This document shows, one piece after another, positions 8,126 through 17,221 of a DNA stretch of 64,000 nucleotides. Where the stretch lies: positions 1 through 64,000 of the forward strand of contig CADABS010000007.1 in NCBI GenBank assembly GCA_902786245.1, in the 5' to 3' direction. This stretch comes from an uncultured Erysipelotrichaceae bacterium (lineage in GTDB: Bacteria; Bacillota_I; Bacilli_A; Erysipelotrichales; Erysipelotrichaceae). The notes under the pieces are model-generated. The model was not told where the DNA came from. It saw nothing but the letters and a program-made list of their open reading frames with translations, and made no database searches. Made by a program: the position numbers and the translations under genes. Position 1 is the first letter of the stretch. The number at the start of each line of letters is the position of its first letter.

Positions 8126-9538
8126 TTAAGACTGCTCTTTTTTCTGCTTTCTTTCGCTTCTGCGCTTCTCTTTCTTTGATTTTTCCTTCCAGATCCGGAA
8201 ATTGACACCGTCAGTCAGATTTTCTGCCGCAATGTGATATCCGTATGTCGTTACGACCCTGTACACAATGGAAAGTCCCAGTCCGAACTGTCCGTCCGAT
8301 CCCTTCTCATACGGTCTGAACAGCGTCTGCACCAGATCCGGCGAAATCTTCTCTCCGTCATTGATCACGCACAGCTCGCCGTCCTTCAGCGTGATTCTGA
8401 TATACGAGCGGGCATAGCGCAGGGCATTGTCGATCAGGTTCTCCACTACGATGCGCCATGGCTCTTCATCGCCATGGAAACAGACATCTTCATCGATTTC
8501 CTTGAGAAAGGAAATCTCCGGACGCACTACCTTCAGGGAGAGAATTGCCTTGTCGATCACTCTGGCCATTGCCAGATGCTCGCCTTCTTCGCAGTCATCC
8601 AGCAGATAGCCCATCTTGTTCAGAATGATCAGGCTTCTGACTTTCTTTTCCAGACGGTCGGCATGTTCAATGATGACATCGACCGACTTCTCCAGCGTTT
8701 CATAGGGATAGATGCCGTCCTTGATCGATTCGCCGTAGGACTTGATCGTCGCAATCGGCGTTTTGAGGTCATGGGAGATATTCTGGATCATTTCTTCTTT
8801 TTCCTGGTTCTGTCTCTCCAGTTCTTCCTTCATATCCCGCAGCGCATCCGCAACTTCGCCGATTTCATCATTGCGGCGGATATTCAGTTCCGCATCTTTG
8901 TCATCATTCTTCACTTTTGTGACATAGGTCTTGATCTGCGACAGCGGTACGATCAAGGTGGAAACCCAGATCATCAGCAGCACAAACAGAACGCTGACAA
9001 ACAGAATATTCATCGTCACGACGCCGTTGATCAGAGACTGGCGGAACTGGGTACGGTATTCATTGGCCATGACCGAAACGATGACCATTGAATCGCTGAA
9101 CTTTGTCATGGAGTACAGGTAGGTAACCGGTACTTCACCGCCGCCGCTGACAACGAGCGCACTGAGCTTATGATCCTGCGTACCGGCAATTTCACCGGAA
9201 GCCTTTGCCCTGATATCCGCCTGCAGATCCGGTGTCAGTTCCGTTCCCGCGACATAGTGGAAAGAATCCGTGTCGATCGCATAGACCGCTTCTGTCACAA
9301 AATTCTCGCCGCTGACGTCGTAATACGGTATTTCGCCGCTGTGATCCTCCATATAGCCGATCGTACCGGCCTGCGAATTATGCAGGATGCGGTACATCTC
9401 GGTTTCAGAAAAACGATCTATCGCAGGCGTGAGAAAAACAAACACGAATCCCGCAAAGATCGTTACAAACAGAAATATGATTGTCAGCAGCTGCTGGGAA
9501 AGCGTCAGCTCCCGCAGCCACATGCGCGCACGTTTCAT
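8126..9538 (-). CDS. Sensor histidine kinase
   Basis: A 470-residue class I kinase. A first membrane helix (about 16-38), an extracytoplasmic sensor of about 130 residues and a second helix (about 180-202) precede a HAMP-type linker. The H-box is ISHDLKTPIATIKSYGESIKDG, the N-box NLIDNALRYA, and the G-boxes VINDGEKIS and FGLGLSIV. The C-terminus is a highly basic Lys/Arg-rich tail. It overlaps the upstream response regulator gene by 4 nt, so they form a two-component pair. The sensed signal is not evident; the operon suggests envelope or c-di-AMP-related stress. Confidence 0.93.
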   Translation of the reverse strand: MKRARMWLRELTLSQQLLTIIFLFVTIFAGFVFVFLTPAIDRFSETEMYRILHNSQAGTIGYMEDHSGEIPYYDVSGENFVTEAVYAIDTDSFHYVAGTELTPDLQADIRAKASGEIAGTQDHKLSALVVSGGGEVPVTYLYSMTKFSDSMVIVSVMANEYRTQFRQSLINGVVTMNILFVSVLFVLLMIWVSTLIVPLSQIKTYVTKVKNDDKDAELNIRRNDEIGEVADALRDMKEELERQNQEKEEMIQNISHDLKTPIATIKSYGESIKDGIYPYETLEKSVDVIIEHADRLEKKVRSLIILNKMGYLLDDCEEGEHLAMARVIDKAILSLKVVRPEISFLKEIDEDVCFHGDEEPWRIVVENLIDNALRYARSYIRITLKDGELCVINDGEKISPDLVQTLFRPYEKGSDGQFGLGLSIVYRVVTTYGYHIAAENLTDGVNFRIWKEKSKKEKRRSERKQKKEQS

Positions 9539-10194
9539 CCGAGCCTGTATCCAAATCCGTAAATCGTATGAATTGAAAGATTCGGCATCTTTCTGCGCAG
9601 CCGCCGGAGCGTATCATCAACGACCCGGTCGCTGCCGTAGTAATTTTCCTCCCATACTCTCTGCAGGATCTGCTCACGCTCAAAAGCAGTTCCGCGGTTG
9701 TTTACAAACAGCATCAGCAGATCGAATTCCTTCGTCGTCAGTTCGATCTGGTTTGAACCGTCAAAGACGACCCGCTGCAGTTCATCGATCTCATATCCGT
9801 CGACGACGGTCCGCTGGGTTTCATCCCGGTATGTCCTGCGGATGATGTTATTGACCCGCAGAACCAGCTCCTTGGGTGAAAAAGGCTTGGTGATATAGTC
9901 ATCGCTGCCCTTTTCAAGACCGATGATGCGGTCGAATTCCTTGTCTCTGGCCGACATGAACACCACCGGCACATCCGGCGCATGCGTTCTGATTTCTTCG
10001 ATCAGATCGAATCCGGATTTATTGCCGAGCATGATATCGAGGATCCAGAGATGGACATCATCGTCCATCGTATGCGGACTTGCCTCATCAAAGGTCAGAT
10101 ATGAACGCACTTCATATCCTTCTTTTTCCAGATACCTTTTGACCAGTTCATTCAGGTCTTTTTCATCTTCAACTATTCCGATTACTTTTTTCAT
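9535..10194 (-). CDS. OmpR-family response regulator
   Basis: 219 residues: an N-terminal receiver (IGIVEDEKDLNELV, phosphoacceptor Asp in LWILDIMLG, conserved Thr/Ser in VVFMSARD, Lys in DYITKPFSPKEL) and a C-terminal winged helix (LTTKEFDLLMLFVNN, then VDDTLRRLRRKM). It is coupled to the histidine kinase gene and begins 17 nt after cdaR. Its regulon is unknown; autoregulation of the operon would be typical. Confidence 0.94.
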   Translation of the reverse strand: MKKVIGIVEDEKDLNELVKRYLEKEGYEVRSYLTFDEASPHTMDDDVHLWILDIMLGNKSGFDLIEEIRTHAPDVPVVFMSARDKEFDRIIGLEKGSDDYITKPFSPKELVLRVNNIIRRTYRDETQRTVVDGYEIDELQRVVFDGSNQIELTTKEFDLLMLFVNNRGTAFEREQILQRVWEENYYGSDRVVDDTLRRLRRKMPNLSIHTIYGFGYRLG

Positions 10195-10211
10195 ATGCTT
10201 GTACCGTCCGT

Positions 10212-11627
10212 TCAGCTGTTGTTTGTATCACTGCCCGAGCCGCTTTCGGTTTCGGTATTCGTCTCACCCAGAACATTCAGCTGATAGGTGGATTCCCGGA
10301 GTTCATACTTGACCATTCCATCCAGGGGCTGATCCACCTGGAGCTGGAAATCATACAGACCGGGAACAGCGTCCTTCATATCAATATATACACTGATCGA
10401 ATCCGCCGTGACATTTTTGACATTGTTTTCCGTACCGATGACCGTAACCGATGTCGTTGTCTTGTTTTCCGGCTGCGACGCCTTGTAGTTATGAATATTG
10501 TTTTTATAGCTGATCGGCACATTGTCGATCGTCTTGGTCACCGCATCGCTCAGCGTTACGCTGATCGTGATCTGGTTGATATTGGAACTGTTGACGCCGG
10601 CCGGCAGAACGATCGGACGCAGGATCGTGGAATCCTTGGTGATCGTCGAAGCATTCAGTGTTACGACGACCTGATCGATGCCGGACAGAACCGACTCGGA
10701 ACCGTAGATCGTGACGGTCTGCTGGTCGCTGGTGATGGTTTCGATTGCCTTGGTTCCCTGGATCTCACCGGTCACCTGCACGGAAATCGGAACCGTCTTG
10801 TTCGGTGAAGTAACCGGAACCTTAACATGGATGGTCTCCGGAACGATATCGGCGGAAACCGGCTGACCGTCTTTGGAATAGGCAATCAGCTTCGCATCCT
10901 GCTCAAACGCCGTCGTCTGCGAGCTGACATCGATCAGCGCTTTGACAAACGCGATCGAATCCAGTGTATCTTTGGAAGCTCTGACATTGACCTTGGAATA
11001 TTCGAATTCCGGTACACCGACGCTGTAGACGGATTCCATCTTGTCGTGATTGATAAAGTCGTAGGACAGTTCAAACTGCTGTGTCGTCTTTTTCTTCAGT
11101 ACGACCTGCACTGTCGAAGGATCGATGACGATCCGGACATTATCGCCGAATCCGGTTCCTTCCAGTTTGACATCATGCACACCTTCGGTCAGTCCCTCCA
11201 GATTCGCAATGACCGTACCGCCGGAGGAAATCGCGTTGGTTACGCTTGTCGCATCGCCGACAATATTGATATCCGCTGTCTGCGGAAGTCCGCTGAGTTC
11301 GAACGTATCCGAGTTGTATTTTGCGCTGACGGCCACATCATCCAGGAAACGGCTGGAATTCAAAGCGGCCGAATAGACAGATGCCATGGTGTTGTAATTG
11401 ACAACGACATACAGCAGCACTGCCAGCACAAGCGCAACCAGCTTGCTGTATTTGCGGTTGAACAGAACCTTGTCCAGGAAGGTCGAGAACAGCCGGATGA
11501 CTCTGGCAAGTCCGTCTTCGACATGCTGGTAGGAATCCGCCATCCTCTTCGACTGTTCGGCAATACGGTTGGCCAGCTCTGTTTTATTGCTGGAGAGTTC
11601 TTCTTTATTGCGGTCTCTGTCGGGCAT
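10212..11627 (-). CDS. cdaR: CdaR, YbbR-domain regulator of diadenylate cyclase
   Basis: A 471-residue protein with a cytosolic N-terminus (about 60 residues), one membrane helix (about 62-82) and a long extracytoplasmic part made of about four YbbR repeats. Each repeat shows the pattern of a V.VP-type strand followed by a TVTIYGSE or SVTVIGTE element (near 300 and 395). In Gram-positives CdaR binds and modulates CdaA. The ATG overlaps the cdaA stop by one base, with GGAGG 8 nt upstream, so expression is tightly coupled. The last residues form a Gly/Ser/Thr-rich tail. glmM, the usual third gene, is replaced here by a two-component system. Confidence 0.93.
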   Translation of the reverse strand: MPDRDRNKEELSSNKTELANRIAEQSKRMADSYQHVEDGLARVIRLFSTFLDKVLFNRKYSKLVALVLAVLLYVVVNYNTMASVYSAALNSSRFLDDVAVSAKYNSDTFELSGLPQTADINIVGDATSVTNAISSGGTVIANLEGLTEGVHDVKLEGTGFGDNVRIVIDPSTVQVVLKKKTTQQFELSYDFINHDKMESVYSVGVPEFEYSKVNVRASKDTLDSIAFVKALIDVSSQTTAFEQDAKLIAYSKDGQPVSADIVPETIHVKVPVTSPNKTVPISVQVTGEIQGTKAIETITSDQQTVTIYGSESVLSGIDQVVVTLNASTITKDSTILRPIVLPAGVNSSNINQITISVTLSDAVTKTIDNVPISYKNNIHNYKASQPENKTTTSVTVIGTENNVKNVTADSISVYIDMKDAVPGLYDFQLQVDQPLDGMVKYELRESTYQLNVLGETNTETESGSGSDTNNS

Positions 11628-13063
11628 TACCGTTCACCTCCTTCACTGTTCTCTGAAGGTTTTTTCTTTCTGTCCGGCAGCCTGTCTACCATATCAAACT
11701 GCTCATCCAGTTCATTTTTGAATCCGACAATGCGGGATACATCCAGCCTGTCCGGATCATATTCTTTCTGGACCGGTTTCTTTGCATGGCGGAACCGGTT
11801 CATGCTTGCTTCACGGGCAGCCTGTACTTCTTCCGGTGTCATGCGTGTTCTGGTTTCCGTATTCTCTGTTACCGCCGGTTCCGCAACGGTTTCTTCCACA
11901 GGCTGCACGGTTTCCGATACCGCCGGCTGTTCCATGACAGGTGTTTCTTCTTTGTCTGCCGGTTCCTGGGGAACGGCAATGGATGTCGGTCTTGCCTTCC
12001 GGGAAGGATAGCTGGGAACCGGACGCTTCTTCTTATGCGGCAGCTTGATTTCAGCAGCCTGCGCTTCGGCATCTGCTTTTTCATGGATGATCCGCATATT
12101 TTCCGTCTCGCTGATTTTCCTGCTGCTGCCGGTCACGACCGACTCCGCTTCGATTTTTCCGGAAGCCGGTGCAGGCTGTTTCTTGATCGACAGTCTGGAG
12201 AACATGCCGGTTTTCTGCTGTTCATCTTCCTGCGGTACGCTGTATACCTCGCTCACCGGCAGACTGTTCTGCATCTCGGTAGCTTCGCCGCAGATGACCC
12301 GCAGCAGATAGTCGCGCAGCTGTTTGCGGTCGACATGGAAAATCTTTCCGCCTTCCGTAACCGAAACCATTCCGGTCTCCTCGGAAACGACGATCGTTAC
12401 CGCATCGGTGATTTCAGAAATACCGATGGCAGCTCTGTGACGGGCGCCGAAACGGGAAGGAAGCTCCATATTGGTCGGCGGGAAATATGCCGATGCACAT
12501 GCGATCTTGTCGCCCTGGATAATGACCGCTCCGTCATGCAGAGGCGTGGACGTAACGAAAATCGATGTCAGCAGTTCCGCTGTAACATCCGAATTCATCC
12601 GGCTGCCGGTCTGGATGAACGCTTCCAGTGAATGCGACTGCTCGATGGAAATCAGGGCACCGGTCTGGTCTTTGCTTAAAAGCATAACCGCGGTCACGAT
12701 ATCATCCACCAGTTTTTCCTTTTCATTGCCGGTCAGCGTGGTGATTCTTGAGAACACATTGGATTTGCCCATCCGCTCCAGGATCGAGCGGATCTCCGGC
12801 TGGAAGATAATGATGATCGCAAGGAAGCCCCAGTTGATAAACATATCCGCCAGATACTGCAGCGTTTTCAGTCCCAGCAGCTTTGCGATACCGTCGATGA
12901 CAATGACAAACAGAATACCCTTGAAAATCTGAATCGTACGGGTATTGGTGCGGATGATCCGCAGAGCATAATAAATGATCAGCCAGATGATGAAAATATC
13001 AAGGATCATCATCGTGATCATGCGTATATTTTCCAGTGTTACATTCATTCCGTAGGTAGACAA
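11627..13063 (-). CDS. cdaA: Diadenylate cyclase CdaA with long C-terminal extension
   Basis: CdaA makes cyclic di-AMP from two ATP at the membrane. Residues about 14-85 hold three membrane helices. The DAC domain has DGA at 177-179 and RHR at 208-210, both intact. Typical CdaA ends near residue 275. This one continues to 478 with a low-complexity stretch rich in Pro, Glu, Lys, Val and Thr, then a more ordered basic end (TPEEVQAAREASMNRFRHAKK, DRLDVSRIVGFKNELDEQF). The proposed start is a TTG with GGGGG 8 nt upstream; the next ATG (13048) lacks a ribosome-binding site. It is the first gene of the seven-gene operon. Confidence 0.93.
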   Translation of the reverse strand: MSTYGMNVTLENIRMITMMILDIFIIWLIIYYALRIIRTNTRTIQIFKGILFVIVIDGIAKLLGLKTLQYLADMFINWGFLAIIIIFQPEIRSILERMGKSNVFSRITTLTGNEKEKLVDDIVTAVMLLSKDQTGALISIEQSHSLEAFIQTGSRMNSDVTAELLTSIFVTSTPLHDGAVIIQGDKIACASAYFPPTNMELPSRFGARHRAAIGISEITDAVTIVVSEETGMVSVTEGGKIFHVDRKQLRDYLLRVICGEATEMQNSLPVSEVYSVPQEDEQQKTGMFSRLSIKKQPAPASGKIEAESVVTGSSRKISETENMRIIHEKADAEAQAAEIKLPHKKKRPVPSYPSRKARPTSIAVPQEPADKEETPVMEQPAVSETVQPVEETVAEPAVTENTETRTRMTPEEVQAAREASMNRFRHAKKPVQKEYDPDRLDVSRIVGFKNELDEQFDMVDRLPDRKKKPSENSEGGER

Positions 13064-13097
13064 GGAAACATCCCCCTTTGCGCTCTAGGCTTTTCTT

Positions 13098-13103
13098 ATT
13101 ATA
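13098..13103 (-). promoter_or_regulatory. -10 element upstream of cdaA
   Basis: A perfect TATAAT on the minus strand about 35 nt before the cdaA start. No good -35 is seen 17 nt upstream (TTCATG at 18 nt is the nearest). Confidence 0.45.
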
Positions 13104-13140
13104 CCGCATTATCCCCCTGCTCATGAAAGAGAGTTTTTCA

Positions 13141-13170
13141 CAGAAAGAAAAGACAGGAATTCATCCTGTC
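13141..13170 (-). terminator. Terminator of glgB
   Basis: Perfect 7-bp stem GACAGGA / TCCTGTC with a 5-nt loop. On the minus strand it is followed by TTTTCTTTCTG. It lies just past the glgB stop codon and separates glgB from cdaA. Confidence 0.75.
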
Positions 13171-13195
13171 TCTATGAGTTAACATGAATCGCTGA

Positions 13196-15172
13196 TTATC
13201 CGTTGAAGCGGAATACCGCAATGCCGTATCCCGGCAGCGGATAGGAGATCCGGCACGGCTGCTTATCGCATTCCAGCGCTTCCGCCTTATAGGATCTCTG
13301 CTTTTCAGATTTGGTTCCGACGGTGCCGTGTTCATCCAGGATCAGTGTATAAGTTTCCTTCTTCGGAACGCCGCACATATAATCCGGTCTGTCGACAGGC
13401 GTCATATTGATGACAAACAGCAGACTGTTCTTCTTTTCCTTGCCGCGGCGGATGAAACTGAAGATACTGCGGTCGGCGTCATCGGCGTTGACCCATTCGA
13501 ATCCGTTCCAGGAGTCATCCAGTTCATACATCGCCGGATACTTTCTGTACATATGCAGCAGATCTCTGACAAAGTTCTGCAGATCTCTGTTCCATGGTTC
13601 ATCGCACAGCCACCAGTCAAGCTGCACCTTTTCATCCCATTCATGGTACTGGCCGAAGTCCTGACCCATGAACAGCAGTTTCTTGCCGGCATGTCCGAAC
13701 ATGAATGCATAGCCGCATTTCAGGTTGCGGAACTTGTCTTCACCGAGGCCCGGCATCTTCTCGATCATCGAACACTTGAGGTGGACGACCTCGTCATGGG
13801 AGAGAACAAGGATAAACTTCTCCGATGTCGCATAGCTCATGCCGAAGGTCATCTTGTTGTGATTGTTCTTGCGGAACAGCGGATCCAGCTTCATATAGTC
13901 AAGGAAGTCATGCATCCAGCCCATGTTCCATTTATAGATGAATCCGAGACCGTCGTCTTCCGGTCTGGTCGTGACTTTCGGCCATGCCGTGGATTCTTCC
14001 GCGATAATGATCGTGCCGTCGTTTCTTCCCCGGATGACAGAATTCAGATGCTTGAAGAATTCGATCGCATCCAGGTTACCGTTGCCGCCGAAACGGTTCG
14101 GGATCCATTCGCCGTCTTTTCTGCCGTAGTCCAGATACAGCATGGACGCAACCGCGTCGACCCGCAGTCCGTCAATGTGATATTCATCATACCAGTACAG
14201 CGCATTGCCGATCAGGAAGTTCTTGACTTCATTCATGGAGTAATTGAAAATCTTGGTCCCCCAGTCAGGATGCTCACCCATCCGCGGATCGGCATATTCA
14301 TAGGTTGCCTGTCCGTCAAAGTCCGCCAGTCCGTGCGCGTCTTTCGGGAAATGCGCCGGTACCCAGTCAAGGATGACGCCGATGTCATGCTTATGCAGGT
14401 AGTCAACCATGTACATGAAATCCTGCGGTTCGCCGTATCTCGAAGTCGGGGCATAGTAGCCGGTGACCTGATAGCCCCAGGATCCGTCAAACGGATGCTC
14501 GGCGATACCCATGAGTTCGACATGCGTATAGCCCATATAATGGCAGTAGTCCGCCAGTTCCTTTGCCAGTGCACGGTAGTTCATGAATCCGTCTTCCGTG
14601 CCGTCCTGCTGTTTCATCCAGGAACCCAGATGGCATTCATAGATTGCCAGCGGCTGATCGAATATGCCGCTGGAAGCACGCTTTGTCATCCAGTCCGCAT
14701 CGCCCCATGTGTAATGGTCGATATCCGCTGTTTTCGATGCTGTGCCCGGACGCAGTTCGGCAGAGAATGCATACGGGTCGGCTTTGAAGAGCACTTCGTC
14801 ATTCTTGGTCAGAATTGCATATTTATAGGTTTCGCCGAAGCCCATGTCTTCCATGAATCCTTCAAATATTCCGCTCTTTTCCAGCGGAAGCATGTAATTG
14901 GATTTGGGATTCCACTGGTTTCTGTCGCAGACGATCGAAACAGCCTTTGCATGCGGTGCCCATACAGCGAAATGCATGCCCTTCTTTCCTTTGTGGACGG
15001 CCGCATGCGCACCGAGTTTCTGATAGATTTTATAATCCGTGCCGTTGCCGAACAGATATCTGTCGAACTTTGTCAGAAATACAGGATCAAGCGGTTCTTC
15101 TGCCGGTTTTGTCTTTTTGACAGGCGCCTTCTTAACACAAGCTCCAGCGGTTTTCTTTGTTGTACGTGCCAT
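13196..15172 (-). CDS. glgB: 1,4-alpha-glucan branching enzyme
   Basis: A 658-residue GH13 branching enzyme that creates alpha-1,6 branches in glycogen. An N-terminal CBM48 domain (about 60-150) precedes the catalytic barrel. The conserved regions are VILDWVPAHFP, GLRVDAVAS (nucleophile Asp339), IIAEESTAWP (acid Glu near 392) and LSHDEVVH. The first 30 residues are an unusual Lys/Ala/Pro-rich extension. The start has AAAGGAG 6 nt upstream. No other glycogen genes are adjacent, so the enzyme is either orphaned from a glg operon elsewhere or acts on imported glucans. Confidence 0.95.
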   Translation of the reverse strand: MARTTKKTAGACVKKAPVKKTKPAEEPLDPVFLTKFDRYLFGNGTDYKIYQKLGAHAAVHKGKKGMHFAVWAPHAKAVSIVCDRNQWNPKSNYMLPLEKSGIFEGFMEDMGFGETYKYAILTKNDEVLFKADPYAFSAELRPGTASKTADIDHYTWGDADWMTKRASSGIFDQPLAIYECHLGSWMKQQDGTEDGFMNYRALAKELADYCHYMGYTHVELMGIAEHPFDGSWGYQVTGYYAPTSRYGEPQDFMYMVDYLHKHDIGVILDWVPAHFPKDAHGLADFDGQATYEYADPRMGEHPDWGTKIFNYSMNEVKNFLIGNALYWYDEYHIDGLRVDAVASMLYLDYGRKDGEWIPNRFGGNGNLDAIEFFKHLNSVIRGRNDGTIIIAEESTAWPKVTTRPEDDGLGFIYKWNMGWMHDFLDYMKLDPLFRKNNHNKMTFGMSYATSEKFILVLSHDEVVHLKCSMIEKMPGLGEDKFRNLKCGYAFMFGHAGKKLLFMGQDFGQYHEWDEKVQLDWWLCDEPWNRDLQNFVRDLLHMYRKYPAMYELDDSWNGFEWVNADDADRSIFSFIRRGKEKKNSLLFVINMTPVDRPDYMCGVPKKETYTLILDEHGTVGTKSEKQRSYKAEALECDKQPCRISYPLPGYGIAVFRFNG

Positions 15173-15268
15173 GATTTACTCCTTTTATCCGAATTATCTT
15201 CCGAAAATCATTTCTACCATAAGTGTATGACTGAAATGAAAATCTTTCAAGATTCTCACGGCGGCTGA

Positions 15269-16189
15269 TCAGTTTTGAAGAATATGCCGGGCGATCGTAT
15301 CGATGACTTCATCCGGTATATGGCGCTCTGTGCCGTATTCCTTATTTGCTTTCAGTGCACTGTCATACATCGCCTGCACAAATGCATGGTCCAGACCGGG
15401 AAAGAGCCGGAACGTGACATTGTCTCTTCCGTCCAGCAGTTTCTGATAAGACGCATAATCGTCTTTGACCGTTGCCTGAAAATCTTTTTCTCCCTGCAGG
15501 ATCAATACCGGTTTTTCACAGTCCGCAAGATAGGATGCGGCAGGATGAGCGTTCATTTCCTTGAAATAATACAGGGTGAGTCCGCCGCCGAGGTTTGTGT
15601 TCTTCGCTTCTTCATCGGATATTCCCTGCAGTCGGCTGAACATGGCGGCATATTTTTTCTTCTGCTTTCCGGTCAGAAAACCGATCAGTCCGCCGCTGCT
15701 TTCAATCGCTTCCAGCTGGGAGATCATGATTTCATCCAGTGTCCGCAATGAACCGGCCATCAGGATCAGACCGCGGAAATTTCCTCCCTCTGCGTCAATG
15801 CGCGGTGCCAGCATCGCACCCATGGAATGGCCGATGATGAAGATCCTTTCCGGATCGATCCGCGGATCGCTGCGCAGCAGTTCTGCCGCCCGCACTGCAT
15901 CAATGATAGTCTCCTCACGTATGGTGATATTCTTTTCCTTCATGCACCTGCGCCGATGCGCAAATGTTCTTTTGTCATAGCGCAGCGACGCAATGCCTCT
16001 TGCGGCAAGTCCTTCCGCGATATCCAGAAACGGTGTCAGCTTTCCCACTGCTTCGTTCATATCGCTCGGTCCGGAGCCGTGAACAAGTACGGCAGCCGGC
16101 ACTTTTCCTTCCGCCGTTTCCGGCAGGGTGAGTATTCCGTTCAGCGGGTATTCTGTCGATGTTCCGATCATGATTTTTTCTCTTCTCAT
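15269..16189 (-). CDS. Alpha/beta hydrolase (S33-type esterase/peptidase fold)
   Basis: A 306-residue cytosolic hydrolase. AVLVHGSGPSDMNE gives the oxyanion loop, GHSMG the nucleophile elbow (Ser122), LQGEKDFQATVKDD the acid and GLDHAFVQ the His. An inserted helical lid occupies about residues 160-205. It resembles dienelactone-hydrolase or acetyl-xylan-esterase-like proteins; the substrate is unknown. AGAGGTG sits 5 nt before the first ATG. It is transcribed toward glgB, 96 nt away, with only a weak hairpin between. Confidence 0.87.
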   Translation of the reverse strand: MRREKIMIGTSTEYPLNGILTLPETAEGKVPAAVLVHGSGPSDMNEAVGKLTPFLDIAEGLAARGIASLRYDKRTFAHRRRCMKEKNITIREETIIDAVRAAELLRSDPRIDPERIFIIGHSMGAMLAPRIDAEGGNFRGLILMAGSLRTLDEIMISQLEAIESSGGLIGFLTGKQKKKYAAMFSRLQGISDEEAKNTNLGGGLTLYYFKEMNAHPAASYLADCEKPVLILQGEKDFQATVKDDYASYQKLLDGRDNVTFRLFPGLDHAFVQAMYDSALKANKEYGTERHIPDEVIDTIARHILQN

Positions 16190-16237
16190 ATCACACCTCT
16201 TTGCATTATTTATATTAATTCAATATATGCATAATGT

Positions 16238-16267
16238 AAATATGAAAAGACAGCCCTGCGGCTGTCT
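16238..16267 (-). terminator. Terminator of the nucleoside ABC transporter operon
   Basis: Perfect 8-bp stem AGACAGCC / GGCTGTCT with a 4-nt loop, followed by TTTTCAT on the minus strand, directly after the last permease gene. Confidence 0.8.
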
Positions 16268-16272
16268 GAGGT

Positions 16273-17220
16273 TTAACGTTTGCTGGGATCGTAGATCTCG
16301 CCGGATGCCTTCGGTCCGACCTGCTTTCCGGAAGTCAGGATGATGACCAGGATCGTTGTCAGATACGGAACCATGGACATGACTTCCTGCGGAATCGCCG
16401 TACCCGATACATAGTAGGAAAGCGTCTGGGCAAAGCCGAACAGGATGCCTGCACCGAGGATGCCCCACGGATTCCATTTACCGAAGATCAGTGTTGCGAT
16501 GGCAACGAAGCCGAGGCCGTGTACGGAAGCACCGGTAAACTGTGTATCCGTTGACAGAACCAGGAATGCACCGCCCAGACCCGACAAAGCACCGGAGAGC
16601 AGAACACCGATCCAGCGCTCTTTGGCGACATTGACACCCATCGAAGCGGATGCCTGCGGGAATTCGCCGCAGGAGCGCAGACGCAGACCGAAGCTTGTCT
16701 TGTATGCCGCAAACCAGACGATGACGACCAGAATGAATGCGACATAGGTATACGGATAGTTATTGGTGAAGAACAGCTTGCCGATGACCGGAATATCTTT
16801 CAGCACCGGAATGGAAACACGGCTGAATACTTCGCTCATGCTGTAGCTGTTGGTACGCTCCTGATTGAAGATGATTTCGCACAGGTAGATCGTCAGACCG
16901 CTGGCGAGAACGTTCAGGGCCGTACCGGAAATCGTCTGGTCCGCCCGCATATGAATGGAGGCAAACGCATGGATCGAAACGAACAGGGTTGAAGCCAGAA
17001 CTGCACAGATGATTGCCCACCAGATGCCGCCTTTGAAGCCGGAGGTGGAAAGCAGTACCAGCACTGCGGCAGCGGTGAAGCCGCCGATCTGCATGCATCC
17101 GTCCAGGGCGACATTGACAACACCGGAGCGTTCGGAGAAGAAGCCGCCCAGAGCAGTGATGATCAGCGGGGTCGCAAGCATCAGCGCAATCGGGAACATT
17201 TCAGAAATCATGTTCAGCAT
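16273..17220 (-). CDS. Nucleoside-type ABC transporter permease (NupQ/BmpF-like)
   Basis: A 315-residue integral membrane permease of the BPD_transp_2 family with about eight hydrophobic segments. The N-terminal TPLIITALGGFFSERSGVVNVALDG block and the ADQTISGTALNVLASGL loop are characteristic of the second permease of BmpA-dependent nucleoside importers. It ends the operon of ATPase, permease and permease, 1 nt after the first permease. Together they would form the channel for purine or pyrimidine nucleosides; the substrate is inferred from the family. Confidence 0.92.
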   Translation of the reverse strand: MLNMISEMFPIALMLATPLIITALGGFFSERSGVVNVALDGCMQIGGFTAAAVLVLLSTSGFKGGIWWAIICAVLASTLFVSIHAFASIHMRADQTISGTALNVLASGLTIYLCEIIFNQERTNSYSMSEVFSRVSIPVLKDIPVIGKLFFTNNYPYTYVAFILVVIVWFAAYKTSFGLRLRSCGEFPQASASMGVNVAKERWIGVLLSGALSGLGGAFLVLSTDTQFTGASVHGLGFVAIATLIFGKWNPWGILGAGILFGFAQTLSYYVSGTAIPQEVMSMVPYLTTILVIILTSGKQVGPKASGEIYDPSKR

Positions 17221-17221
17221 A

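Noticed and set aside
13328-15268. A 646-codon open frame on the plus strand opposite glgB
   Set aside because: It lies entirely across a gene with clear catalytic motifs, has no ribosome-binding site and reads as biased, low-information protein; a codon-usage shadow.
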